From NCBI GenBank assembly GCA_035282925.1, contig DATEUW010000035.1:1-12629 (forward strand): DNA of 12,629 bases, in the 5' to 3' direction. Under the pieces are notes generated by a model. The model ran no database searches and was not told where the DNA came from. It saw nothing but the letters and a program-made list of their open reading frames with translations. Numbering within the stretch: position 1 is the stretch's first letter; each line of letters begins with the position of its first letter. The position numbers and the translations under genes are program-made. Below, one piece after another: positions 1 to 6,382 of the stretch. Source of the DNA: ASMP01 sp035282925 (GTDB taxonomy: Archaea > Nanobdellota > Nanobdellia > Pacearchaeales > GW2011-AR1).

Positions 1-111
1 TTCCCAAGGTTTACAGCCCTTCGCCAGGACAAGTCTCCCAGCGATGCATCAACCCTTGAAGACGTAAAAAAGGATTTCAAGGCACAAAAGAGAAGCTGGA
101 GATATGGCTAG
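1..111 (+). CDS. C-terminal end of an unidentified protein (5' truncated by window edge)
   Basis: Frame 1 is open from the first base to a TAG at 109-111 and encodes the last 36 residues of a protein whose start lies outside the window. The tail is charged and rich in Lys, Asp and Ser, and ends in SWRYG. There is no membrane segment or motif that I recognise, so no function is proposed. The stop codon overlaps the stop of the convergent tag gene: both lie in the palindrome CTAG (108-111). Reality as a gene is inferred from the open frame at the edge and the tight convergent packing. Confidence 0.5.
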   Translation, partial: FPRFTALRQDKSPSDASTLEDVKKDFKAQKRSWRYG

Positions 112-677
112 ATCCTCTGAACTTCCTTGTATCTGAAACAATCTATGGTATGGTCGTTAACCATTCCTGCTCCCTGCATAAAAGCATAGCATATCGTTGA
201 GCCAACAAACTTGAAGCCCCTTTCTTTCATATCTCTGCTCATTGCGTCTGACTCTCTTGTTTTTGCTGGAAGCTCTTTTAATTCTTTAAAATTATTTTTT
301 ATTGTTTTATGCCCTGTGAATCGCCATATGTATTTGTCAAAGCTTCCGAATTCTTTCTGTATTTCAAGAAACCTTTTGGCGTTTTCAATCGTGCCAAGAA
401 TCTTCAGCTTGTTTCTTATGATTCCCGCGTCATTCACCAGTCTTTTGAAATCCTTCTCTGTATATTTCGCTATTTTCCCAGGATTGAAACCGTGAAATGC
501 TTTTCTGAAATTTTCTCTTTTTTTGAGGATAGTTCTCCAGCTCAATCCGGCCTGAAAAGTGTCCAGAAGCAGATATTCGAACAATCTCCTGTCATCGTGG
601 AGAGGAACTCCCCATTCCTTGTCGTGATATTCAATCATGTCTTTGTCGCCAGTAGGCCACTCACAGGTTTTTTTCAT
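108..677 (-). CDS. tag: DNA-3-methyladenine glycosylase I
   Basis: This is a base-excision repair enzyme that removes 3-methyladenine from alkylated DNA. The 189-residue length matches the family. The Tag zinc clasp is intact: Cys5 and His18 near the N-terminus, and His176 and Cys180 in the C-terminal NDHTIDC segment. The HhH-glycosylase core is recognisable from EWGVP (21-25), QAGLSW (42-47), LKKREN and the RGFKFVGSTICYAFMQ stretch near the C-terminus. From memory of E. coli Tag, its base-contacting Glu38 aligns with Asp39 here, a substitution seen in many homologues. The ATG at 677 follows an AT-rich stretch (about 694-704) that could hold a TATA element 22-24 nt away. Tag is mainly a bacterial family, so horizontal acquisition is plausible but untested. 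Confidence 0.93.
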   Translation of the reverse strand: MKKTCEWPTGDKDMIEYHDKEWGVPLHDDRRLFEYLLLDTFQAGLSWRTILKKRENFRKAFHGFNPGKIAKYTEKDFKRLVNDAGIIRNKLKILGTIENAKRFLEIQKEFGSFDKYIWRFTGHKTIKNNFKELKELPAKTRESDAMSRDMKERGFKFVGSTICYAFMQGAGMVNDHTIDCFRYKEVQRI

Positions 678-744
678 TATTAAATTTCCTAAATTTAATT
701 TAACGAAATCTATGATTTCAGTCTAATAAAAAACCCAAAAATCA

Positions 745-752
745 TTTATAAA
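745..752 (+). promoter_or_regulatory. Distal TATA-like box upstream of TBP
   Basis: This is the first of three identical TTTATAAA octamers upstream of the TBP start. It begins exactly 10 bp (one helical turn) before the second copy. If used as a promoter it would place transcription start near 774, giving a leader of about 10 nt. Confidence 0.45.
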
Positions 753-754
753 GC

Positions 755-762
755 TTTATAAA
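755..762 (+). promoter_or_regulatory. TATA box of the TBP gene (leaderless geometry)
   Basis: TTTATAAA centred at 758.5 lies 25.5 nt before the ATG at 784. This is the same spacing seen for several other genes in the window. It predicts a leaderless transcript that begins at or next to the start codon. Confidence 0.7.
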
Positions 763-773
763 GCCTTTTTTTA

Positions 774-781
774 TTTATAAA
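774..781 (+). promoter_or_regulatory. Third TATA-like octamer, abutting the TBP start codon
   Basis: A third TTTATAAA ends two bases before the TBP ATG. It is too close to drive transcription of the gene. TBP bound there would cover the start site predicted from the 755-762 box, so a repressive role is possible. This is inference. Confidence 0.35.
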
Positions 782-783
782 GG

Positions 784-1341
784 ATGGGAAAGGCAAGCAA
801 CTACAAGATTCAGAATATTGTTGCAACGACTTCTCTTGAAAAGCCTATTCCCCTGACAAAGCTGGCAAGAACACAGCCGAACACAGAATATAATCCGGAG
901 ACTTTTCCCGGCCTTGTTCTCCGTGTGAAAGAGCCAAAGTCAGCTGTTCTGGTTTTTTCCTCTGGAAATCTTGTATGCACAGGAACAAAGTCAATCGCAC
1001 AGGTAAAAAAAGTCATCCAGGCAGTGATAAGGCAGCTCAGGAAAATAAACGTGAACATAACTACAAAGCCAAAAATAACTGTCCAGAACATAGTGGCTTC
1101 AGGAACAATAAACCTTAAACTCAATCTCAATTTCCTGGCCATAGAGATGGAAAATACAGAATATGAGCCTGAGCAGTTCCCGGGATTAGTGTACAAATTG
1201 GTGGAACCCAACGCTACTTTCCTGCTTTTCAGCAACGGAAAACTCGTCTGCACGGGAACAAAAAACAAGCAGCAGCTTGAGTTTTCAATGGCTCAGCTTC
1301 TGAAAAACGTCAAGGCTGTCTTAAAGAACTACGAGAAATAA
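784..1341 (+). CDS. tbp: TATA-binding protein (archaeal TBP)
   Basis: This is the general transcription factor that binds and bends the TATA element and recruits TFB and RNA polymerase. The 185 residues form the two-fold saddle. Repeat 1 (about 7-90) and repeat 2 (about 97-182) each contain QNIVA (10-14 and 101-105), EPE/NPE-x-FPGLV (around 38-45 and 129-136) and a VCTGTK strand (64-69, with its counterpart in repeat 2). The DNA-intercalating phenylalanine pairs are present as F41/F58 and F132/F149. There is no acidic C-terminal tail of the kind found in many archaeal TBPs. The gene stands alone, with three TTTATAAA elements just upstream, and is followed by a convergent orphan gene after 6 bp. 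Start ATG 784 fits the TATA spacing and leaves only a short N-terminal extension. Confidence 0.97.
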   Translation: MGKASNYKIQNIVATTSLEKPIPLTKLARTQPNTEYNPETFPGLVLRVKEPKSAVLVFSSGNLVCTGTKSIAQVKKVIQAVIRQLRKINVNITTKPKITVQNIVASGTINLKLNLNFLAIEMENTEYEPEQFPGLVYKLVEPNATFLLFSNGKLVCTGTKNKQQLEFSMAQLLKNVKAVLKNYEK

Positions 1342-1347
1342 CCAAAA

Positions 1348-1716
1348 TCATTTTCTTCTTGTCCATTCTGTTCTAGGTAACAATTTTGCTAGTCCCTCGC
1401 TATTGGCTCTGAAAACATAAGTATTTTCTCCACCATATTCTGGATTTGGCGTCCTAATCAATGCATCTCTTGGGAACTTCATTTTAAATCCAGGAGAATA
1501 ATCCATTCTTTCATGTCTTCCACAGCCAGAAACATCACACCACCAAGCCTGTCCATCAAAAGCATTATCAATATATAATACACGATGATGCAAACAACCA
1601 GAATCTCCTTCATTTAGAACTTGTTGTTCTGCGGGCTCATCCAAGCTTCTTCCAAATATTCTTTTAAACTGTTCTTCGAGACCCGGTGCGCCATCATGAA
1701 GATCAAATCCACCCAT
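1348..1716 (-). CDS. Hypothetical protein with a Cys/His-rich centre
   Basis: I do not recognise a family for this 122-residue protein. It has no signal peptide or membrane segment. The middle contains C41-L-H43-H44 and then WWC60-x4-C65-x2-H68, a spacing that could form a metal site. The C-terminus is basic and ends in TRRK. The stop lies 6 bp from the stop of TBP, and the gene diverges from MCM across a 144-bp spacer. A TATA-like AAATAAAAA run (minus strand, around 1738-1747) is centred about 25 nt upstream of the ATG. Codon use looks more A/T-ending than in TBP or MCM, which could mean recent acquisition. The coding call rests on length, tight packing and the promoter, not on homology. Confidence 0.65.
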   Translation of the reverse strand: MGGFDLHDGAPGLEEQFKRIFGRSLDEPAEQQVLNEGDSGCLHHRVLYIDNAFDGQAWWCDVSGCGRHERMDYSPGFKMKFPRDALIRTPNPEYGGENTYVFRANSEGLAKLLPRTEWTRRK

Positions 1717-1813
1717 ATCAATATAGCAATCCCATAGTTTTTATTTATTTCTGTTCTTTGGGCTATAGTAACAACCATAATTCTCCAAAACCATTCAATA
1801 GTTTACAACAAAG

Positions 1814-1822
1814 TATAAAAAT
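1814..1822 (+). promoter_or_regulatory. Candidate TATA box of the MCM gene
   Basis: TATAAAAAT centred near 1818 predicts transcription start near 1843, giving a leader of about 18 nt that contains AAGGA five bases before the ATG at 1861. A second AT-rich match (TTTAAATA, 1838-1845) lies too close to the ATG to give the spacing seen elsewhere in the window. Confidence 0.4.
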
Positions 1823-1860
1823 AACTTCCATATCAAATTTAAATACAAAAAAGGAATAAA

Positions 1861-3897
1861 ATGGACAGTCTGGAAACTACTGCCGGTTCAAAATCCAAAA
1901 ACGAGGAATTGATGATTGAGGCCAAGGGCTTCTTTGATTTCTATAAAAAAGAGCTTGGAGAATCTCTGAGAAAGGGGAAAAACGCTATTTTTATGGATTT
2001 CATGAAGCTCCTTGAATATTCCAACAAATTGGCAGAGGAAATCCTCATAAATCCTGAAGAAAACATAAGGGTTTTGGAGCTGGCAATTGAAGAAAAAGGA
2101 CTCATAGAGAACGCGAGAGTCAGGCTTTTAAATCTCCCAAAAAGCCAGGAGATAAAAGTAAGAAACCTGCGTTCCAGAAACCTTAACGAGATGGTGGTTG
2201 TTGAGGGAATTATTAGGCAGGCTTCAGATGTCCGTCCGCAGATAGTGAATGCTAAGTTTGAATGCCCCTCATGCGGAACAGTTCTTTCTGTTCTTCAGAT
2301 AGAAAAAAAATTCAGAGAGCCCACGAGGTGCTCTTGCGGACGCAGAGGAGGATTCAAGCTGATAAGCAAGGAAATGGTGGACACGCAGAGGCTTGTCATC
2401 GAAGAATCCCCAGAATCACTCACAGGGGGGGAGCAGCCAAAAAGGATAAATATTTTTCTCAAAGAGGATTTAGTGGAACCATACATGGAAGAAAAAACAA
2501 CCCCTGGAAGCAGGATAAAGGTCATGGGAATCCTCAAAGAAGTTCCTGTCCCTCTTCAGTCTGGAGGGCTTTCAACGAGATTCGAACTTGCGCTGGAAGC
2601 CAATAACATAATCCCCCTCGAGGAAACTTTTGAAGAGCTGGACATCAATGAAGAGGATGAAAGGCAGATTCTGGAGCTTTCTCAGGATCCCAAAGTATTT
2701 GAAAAGCTCACTAAGAGCATAATCCCGAGCGTCTGGGGTTACGACGAGATAAAGCGATGCCTTATTTTGCAGTTGTTCGGAGGAGTTGAAAAAATACATG
2801 CAGATGGTCAGAGGAGCAGGGGAGACATGCATATTCTTCTCATAGGAGATCCGGGAGTGGCAAAAAGTGCAACTTTGAATTTCATGGCAAGAATTTCTCC
2901 AAAAGGAAGATATGTTGTTGGAAAAAGTGCCACCGGTGCTGGTTTAACGGCAACTGTTGTCCGTGATGAATATCTTAGGGGATGGTCTTTGGAGGCAGGC
3001 TCAATGGTTCTTGCAAACAGGGGACTTCTCTGCATAGATGAGCTGGAAAAAATGGATCCAGGAGACAGGAGCGCGATGCACGAAGCCATGGAGCAGCAGA
3101 CAGTGACAATTTCAAAGGCAAATGTCCACGCAACTCTCAGAGCAGAAACTTCTGTCCTAGCTGCAGCTAATCCAAAATTCGGAAGATTTGATCCATTCCA
3201 ATCGATAGCGCAGCAGATAGACCTTCCTCCGACTTTAATAAACAGGTTTGATGTCATCTTTCCTCTGAGAGATTTGCCGAACAGGGAAAAAGACGAGCTG
3301 ATAGCCACGCATGTTCTTCGCGAGCATCAGAAAATGGGGGAAGATATGCTGATTTCAAAAGATCTGTTGAGGAAATACGTGGCTTTTGCGAAACAGAGGA
3401 TAAAGCCGGCTTTAGGAGACGAAGCAGTTGAGGAAATAAAAAAATTTTACGTTGAGTTGAGGAATACACCTGTCTCTGGAGAGGCAGCTGTGAGGCCGAT
3501 TCCGATTTCAGCGAGGCAGTTGCAGGCTTTGATAAGAATGTCAGAGGCTTCTGCTAAAATGCGCCTTAGTGAAACCGTGGATTCCGGAGACGCAAAGAGA
3601 GCCATAGAAATAATGAAATATTACCTGATGCAGGTCGGCTATGACTATGAATCAAAAACTTTTGACATAGACAGGGGAACAGGGGGAATGCCGGCCTCGC
3701 AGAGAAACAAGGTTTTCATTGTAAGAGACACGATAACACAGCTGGAAAGCAGGCTTGGAAAAATGATTCCCATAGAAGAAATTGAAAGAGAGCTTGAGGG
3801 AAAACTCACAAAAGATGAAATAGAAGAGGCGATAACCAAATTAGATGTAAGCGGAGTAGTTTTCCGCCCAAGAAGAGGTTATGTGGGAAGAACTTAG
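1861..3897 (+). CDS. mcm: Replicative DNA helicase MCM
   Basis: This is the hexameric 3'-5' helicase that unwinds DNA ahead of the archaeal replication fork. The 678 residues match typical archaeal MCMs, and no intein is present. In order: an N-terminal domain with a zinc site formed by C135, C138, C157 and C159; the AAA+ core with Walker A GDPGVAKS (329-336), Walker B ending in D393-E394, sensor 1 N437 in AAANP, and the arginine finger R462 in NRFD; and a C-terminal winged helix (about 614-678). A short sensor-2 region containing RPIPISARQLQALIR precedes that helix. No GINS gene adjoins it. An RPA32-like gene follows after 114 bp in the same direction. ATG 1861 has an AAGGA just upstream, and the protein aligns from this point with family N-termini as far as can be judged by eye. 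Confidence 0.98.
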   Translation: MDSLETTAGSKSKNEELMIEAKGFFDFYKKELGESLRKGKNAIFMDFMKLLEYSNKLAEEILINPEENIRVLELAIEEKGLIENARVRLLNLPKSQEIKVRNLRSRNLNEMVVVEGIIRQASDVRPQIVNAKFECPSCGTVLSVLQIEKKFREPTRCSCGRRGGFKLISKEMVDTQRLVIEESPESLTGGEQPKRINIFLKEDLVEPYMEEKTTPGSRIKVMGILKEVPVPLQSGGLSTRFELALEANNIIPLEETFEELDINEEDERQILELSQDPKVFEKLTKSIIPSVWGYDEIKRCLILQLFGGVEKIHADGQRSRGDMHILLIGDPGVAKSATLNFMARISPKGRYVVGKSATGAGLTATVVRDEYLRGWSLEAGSMVLANRGLLCIDELEKMDPGDRSAMHEAMEQQTVTISKANVHATLRAETSVLAAANPKFGRFDPFQSIAQQIDLPPTLINRFDVIFPLRDLPNREKDELIATHVLREHQKMGEDMLISKDLLRKYVAFAKQRIKPALGDEAVEEIKKFYVELRNTPVSGEAAVRPIPISARQLQALIRMSEASAKMRLSETVDSGDAKRAIEIMKYYLMQVGYDYESKTFDIDRGTGGMPASQRNKVFIVRDTITQLESRLGKMIPIEEIERELEGKLTKDEIEEAITKLDVSGVVFRPRRGYVGRT

Positions 3898-4011
3898 GTT
3901 AATTGTTAATCAAAATTAGTAAATTAAAATAATATTAAGCTGATAAAAATCGATGACGATTAAAGTTTATTGTTAAAAGTTCGAATTAACTAAAAAGTTT
4001 AATAATCAAAA

Positions 4012-4650
4012 ATGGCAGAACAGCAATTCAAGAGAAATACCGCATATAAGTTCAGAATCGGAGACATCCTCATAGGAAAGCCGGTTACAAACTCTGCGGC
4101 TGAAGGGGAGAGATTCGCCTTTCTTGAGCTCGGAGACAAGAAAATAGTGCGTGTCAATGTCATAGGGAATATAGTGGAAAAATACGAGAGCCTCGGAGAA
4201 ACAAAATTCCTGTCGTTCACAGTTGACGACGGTTCTGGACAGATAAGGCTGAAAGTTTTTGGGGATGACACCGAGAGATTCAAAAATTTCTATCAGGGGC
4301 AGACGATTGTTGTTGTCGGAGTTCTGCGGCACTGGAATCAGGAGCTCTACATTTCCCCAGATGTAATGAGGGAAATGAATCCAAAATACCTCCTGATAAG
4401 AAAGCTTGAGACTGAAAAAGAAAAAGCGGTTTCAGAAAAACCATTGGGAAAAGAGCAGATAATCGCGATAAAGGACAGGATTTTTGACATGATAAAGGGC
4501 GCTGAATCCGAAGGAGGAATAGAAACCGAAAAGCTGATTCTTAAATTGCAGGAATTCTCTCCTGCCATAATCAGCAAGGAGATTCAGAAACTTCTGGAAG
4601 AAGGCATTGTTTTCGAGCCGCGCCCGGGGAAGATAAGATATCTGGGGTGA
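4012..4650 (+). CDS. RPA32-like single-stranded DNA-binding protein (OB fold plus winged helix)
   Basis: This is a probable subunit of the archaeal RPA complex, which coats single-stranded DNA during replication and repair. The 212 residues contain one OB fold (about 45-125), recognised from the FLSFTVDDGSGQIRLKVFG segment (66-84) and the following VVVVG strand. A charged linker (about 128-146) leads to a winged-helix domain (about 147-212). This is the architecture of eukaryotic RPA32 and of archaeal RPA-associated proteins; which archaeal subgroup it belongs to is unresolved. Its last helix and wing (EEGIVFEPRPGKI) resemble the end of the upstream MCM (VSGVVFRPRRGYV). A TATA-like TTAAAAGT (3973-3980) would give a leader of about 10 nt. 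The stop lies directly against the stop of the convergent membrane gene. Confidence 0.88.
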   Translation: MAEQQFKRNTAYKFRIGDILIGKPVTNSAAEGERFAFLELGDKKIVRVNVIGNIVEKYESLGETKFLSFTVDDGSGQIRLKVFGDDTERFKNFYQGQTIVVVGVLRHWNQELYISPDVMREMNPKYLLIRKLETEKEKAVSEKPLGKEQIIAIKDRIFDMIKGAESEGGIETEKLILKLQEFSPAIISKEIQKLLEEGIVFEPRPGKIRYLG

Positions 4651-5187
4651 TTATTTCCTTCTTTTGCCCATAAACCTCTTGTTGAAGTAATAGGCAAGCC
4701 ATATTATCAAAACCAAGCCTGCTAATGATATAAGAAATCTTATCCAGTTTTCAGTGTAAGGCCAGTAGGCGCCGCTTCCGTAAATCAGAGTTCCAATTCC
4801 TCCACCCATTAATCCTGCTCCTACCGCCTCCAAACCAAATATGAAAGCGCCCAAAGCAATTATTGCAACTCCGAGCGGCAGCGCAATGAAAAAGACATTT
4901 CTTGAACGCAGTTTCGATGCTAAATCAAATTCCTGTCTGCAGGTGTAATCAACGTCGCAATACCCTGTGATATTCTTTCCGTCAGCAGGTCTTATAGAAC
5001 CATCCTCTGTCCACTTTCCTCCGACTTCCAGGCATCTCGCTTGCGTGTCGATAAATTCCTGGGTTCTTACTTCAGGACAATAATTATTATATTCTGGTTT
5101 TGGAAATATGGTGTTAATTCCGTAAAAGGTCACAAAAATAGTCAGAACAATTATCGCAATTCCAAGAACAATCTCTTTTATCTTCAT
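4651..5187 (-). CDS. Four-TM membrane protein with a four-cysteine loop (function unknown)
   Basis: The protein has one hydrophobic segment near the N-terminus (about 8-30, numbered from the longer start), then a polar loop of about 70 residues with C39, C54, C79 and C85. Three further hydrophobic segments follow (about 100-120, 122-143 and 151-168), and the end is basic (KRFMGKRRK). The second and third are Gly/Ala-rich. The cysteines sit in C-LEVGGKW and GYCD-x3-TC contexts and could form two extracytoplasmic disulfides. I recall similar uncharacterised proteins in DPANN genomes but cannot name a family. Two starts are possible: ATG 5193 (MAMKIKE) and ATG 5187 (MKIKE). The shared TATA box at 5209-5216 is centred exactly 25.5 nt from 5187, so the shorter start is preferred. 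The gene diverges from aIF2-beta and abuts the RPA32-like gene end to end. Confidence 0.8.
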   Translation of the reverse strand: MKIKEIVLGIAIIVLTIFVTFYGINTIFPKPEYNNYCPEVRTQEFIDTQARCLEVGGKWTEDGSIRPADGKNITGYCDVDYTCRQEFDLASKLRSRNVFFIALPLGVAIIALGAFIFGLEAVGAGLMGGGIGTLIYGSGAYWPYTENWIRFLISLAGLVLIIWLAYYFNKRFMGKRRK

Positions 5188-5208
5188 AGCCATACAAAAT
5201 TTAAAAGA

Positions 5209-5216
5209 TTTATAAA
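5209..5216. promoter_or_regulatory. Shared bidirectional TATA box for aIF2-beta and the membrane protein
   Basis: The palindrome TTTATAAA is centred at 5212.5. This is 25.5 nt from the aIF2-beta ATG (5238) on the plus strand and 25.5 nt from the inner ATG (5187) of the divergent gene. Purine-rich, BRE-like sequence precedes it in both directions: AAAAGA on plus and AAAAGAAGAG on minus. No other good TATA element lies in the short spacer. Confidence 0.65.
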
Positions 5217-5237
5217 CTCTTCTTTTGATTTCTTACA

Positions 5238-5648
5238 ATGGAAACTTACGAGAAATTGCTGGAAGAAGCTTACTCAAAGATAAAAAAGGCAGAAGGAAAT
5301 GGGGAGAGATTTGAAATTCCGAAAGTTGAGGGGCATTTTGAGGGAAAGAAAACAATTATCACCAACTTTTCCCAGGTTGCGTCAATTTTCAGAAGAAATC
5401 CAGAGCATTTGCAAAAGTTCCTGCTGAAAGAGCTGGCGGCTTCTGGCCAGAGAGAAGGGGACAGGCTTGTCCTGAACATAAAAGTTCCGAGCTCGAAGAT
5501 AAACCAGAAAGTGGAGGAATACGCGCAAGAGTTCGTCATATGCAGGGAATGCAAAAAGCCAGATACAGAGCTCATCAGAGAGGACAGAATAACTTTTATC
5601 AAATGCCTTGCATGCGGGGCCAGACATTCTGTCAGAAGTAAAATTTAG
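5238..5648 (+). CDS. Translation initiation factor aIF2 subunit beta
   Basis: This is the beta subunit of the heterotrimeric aIF2 that brings initiator Met-tRNA to the small ribosomal subunit. The 136 residues match the archaeal length. An N-terminal helix (about 1-20), which normally contacts aIF2-gamma, leads into the alpha/beta core (about 25-95) with TIITNF (39-44) and the RRNPEHLQKFLLKEL segment (52-66). The C-terminal zinc ribbon is complete, with C102-x2-C105 and C123-x2-C126. The ATG follows a TATA box with leaderless spacing. DUF5679 and DUF424 lie downstream on the same strand, each behind its own spacer and probable promoter. DUF424 near aIF2-beta is a recurrent arrangement in archaea as I recall it. 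Confidence 0.96.
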   Translation: METYEKLLEEAYSKIKKAEGNGERFEIPKVEGHFEGKKTIITNFSQVASIFRRNPEHLQKFLLKELAASGQREGDRLVLNIKVPSSKINQKVEEYAQEFVICRECKKPDTELIREDRITFIKCLACGARHSVRSKI

Positions 5649-5742
5649 TTTCTAATAAGTATAAATTATGAATATTTAGCATAAAATTAGCATTTTAACT
5701 ATTAACAATCTTCTGATTTATCAAATTTTCCCAATAACAATC

Positions 5743-5750
5743 TTTAAAAA
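5743..5750 (+). promoter_or_regulatory. Candidate TATA box for the DUF5679 gene
   Basis: TTTAAAAA centred at 5746.5 predicts transcription start at about 5772, just at the GGAGGG ribosome binding site. The leader would be only about 11 nt and consist almost entirely of the Shine-Dalgarno sequence. Confidence 0.45.
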
Positions 5751-5772
5751 TCAAAATTTCCTAAAAGATTAA

Positions 5773-5778
5773 GGAGGG
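5773..5778 (+). promoter_or_regulatory. Strong Shine-Dalgarno site (GGAGGG)
   Basis: GGAGG lies five bases before the ATG at 5783. It is one of only two strong Shine-Dalgarno sites in the window, where most genes look leaderless. It fixes the start of the small DUF5679 gene. Confidence 0.75.
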
Positions 5779-5782
5779 AAAA

Positions 5783-5974
5783 ATGGTACAAGGATATTGC
5801 GTTAAATGCAGAGTAAAGGGTAGGGAGATGAAAAATCCAAAGATAGCTCAGACTGCCAGAGGCGGTTACATGGCTCAGGGAAACTGTTCTGTTTGTAATA
5901 CAAGGATGAGCGCCATGATGTCCAAAGACAATGCAGAAAAAGCGATAAAACAGGGAGCCAAAAAAGCCTTTTGA
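5783..5974 (+). CDS. DUF5679 zinc-ribbon small protein
   Basis: A 63-residue protein with the DUF5679 pattern: YCVKCR at the N-terminus, a REMKNPK segment, then GGYMAQGNCSVCNTRM. Cysteines 6, 9, 35 and 38 form a CxxC...CxxC zinc ribbon. The C-terminal third is basic (KKAF end). Family members are small archaeal and CPR zinc proteins of unknown function. Nucleic-acid or ribosome association is a guess from the basic ribbon and the translation-gene neighbours. The start is fixed by GGAGG five bases upstream. Confidence 0.88.
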   Translation: MVQGYCVKCRVKGREMKNPKIAQTARGGYMAQGNCSVCNTRMSAMMSKDNAEKAIKQGAKKAF

Positions 5975-6031
5975 GTTTAGTTTAGAGAGGAATATCTCCG
6001 GTAAAATAATTTGGATTCTGAAATAAATATA

Positions 6032-6039
6032 TTTAAATA
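6032..6039 (+). promoter_or_regulatory. Candidate TATA box for DUF424
   Basis: TTTAAATA centred at 6035.5 predicts transcription start near 6061. That lies 25 nt before the ATG at 6086 and 7 nt before an in-frame TTG at 6068. No Shine-Dalgarno sequence is visible in the interval. Confidence 0.4.
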
Positions 6040-6085
6040 AGTGATAAAACAGGCTTAATTTAAGAGATTGGCACCGCTCTTAAAA

Positions 6086-6382
6086 ATGTTCATAAAGATA
6101 ACAAAATCATACAGGGATATAGTTGCTGTTTGTGATTCTTCCATCCTTGGAAAAAAATTTGAGCAGGGAAATCTTCAGCTTGACCTTAAGGAATCTTTCT
6201 ACAAAGGCGAAGAAGTTCAAGAAGAAAGGGCGATAGAGATGATGAAGTCGATGGCTGCAGAAGATGCCACTTTCAATATCGCAGGGGAAAAATCCGTGAA
6301 TGCTGCAATAAAAGCCGGGGTGATTTCCAAGGAAAGCGTCGGAAAAATCCAGGGGATACCTTTTGCGCTTGTTCTTTTGTAA
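6086..6382 (+). CDS. DUF424 family protein
   Basis: A 98-residue archaeal protein of the DUF424 family (COG2412), of unknown biochemical function. It is recognised from the start MFIKITKSYRDIVAVCD, the LGKKFEQGNLQLDL segment, FYKG, and the C-terminal VGKIQGIPFALVLL, whose family equivalent is a GG/GIPHA-like motif. Family members typically begin with M-hydrophobic-hydrophobic-K, so ATG 6086 is preferred over the in-frame TTG at 6068, which would add MAPLLK. Nearby aIF2-beta and aIF1A suggest a translation-linked role, which is inference from context. The stop (TAA, 6380-6382) directly abuts the stop of the convergent orphan gene, so the two coding regions meet without a gap. Confidence 0.88.
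   Translation: MFIKITKSYRDIVAVCDSSILGKKFEQGNLQLDLKESFYKGEEVQEERAIEMMKSMAAEDATFNIAGEKSVNAAIKAGVISKESVGKIQGIPFALVLL

Noticed and set aside
309..683. Plus-strand open frame antisense to tag
   Set aside because: It is a shadow of a well-supported glycosylase with an intact zinc clasp, and its translation shows no family features.
2262..2606. Plus-strand frame in another phase within MCM
   Set aside because: It lies inside the MCM zinc and core region, which is intact in its own frame. There is no sign of frameshift.
3898..4011. Possible origin of replication or small RNA in the AT-rich spacer after MCM
   Set aside because: Only loose AT-rich repeats and one short ATCG-ATGA-CGAT inverted motif are visible. 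There are no iterated origin boxes and no Orc1/Cdc6 gene nearby.
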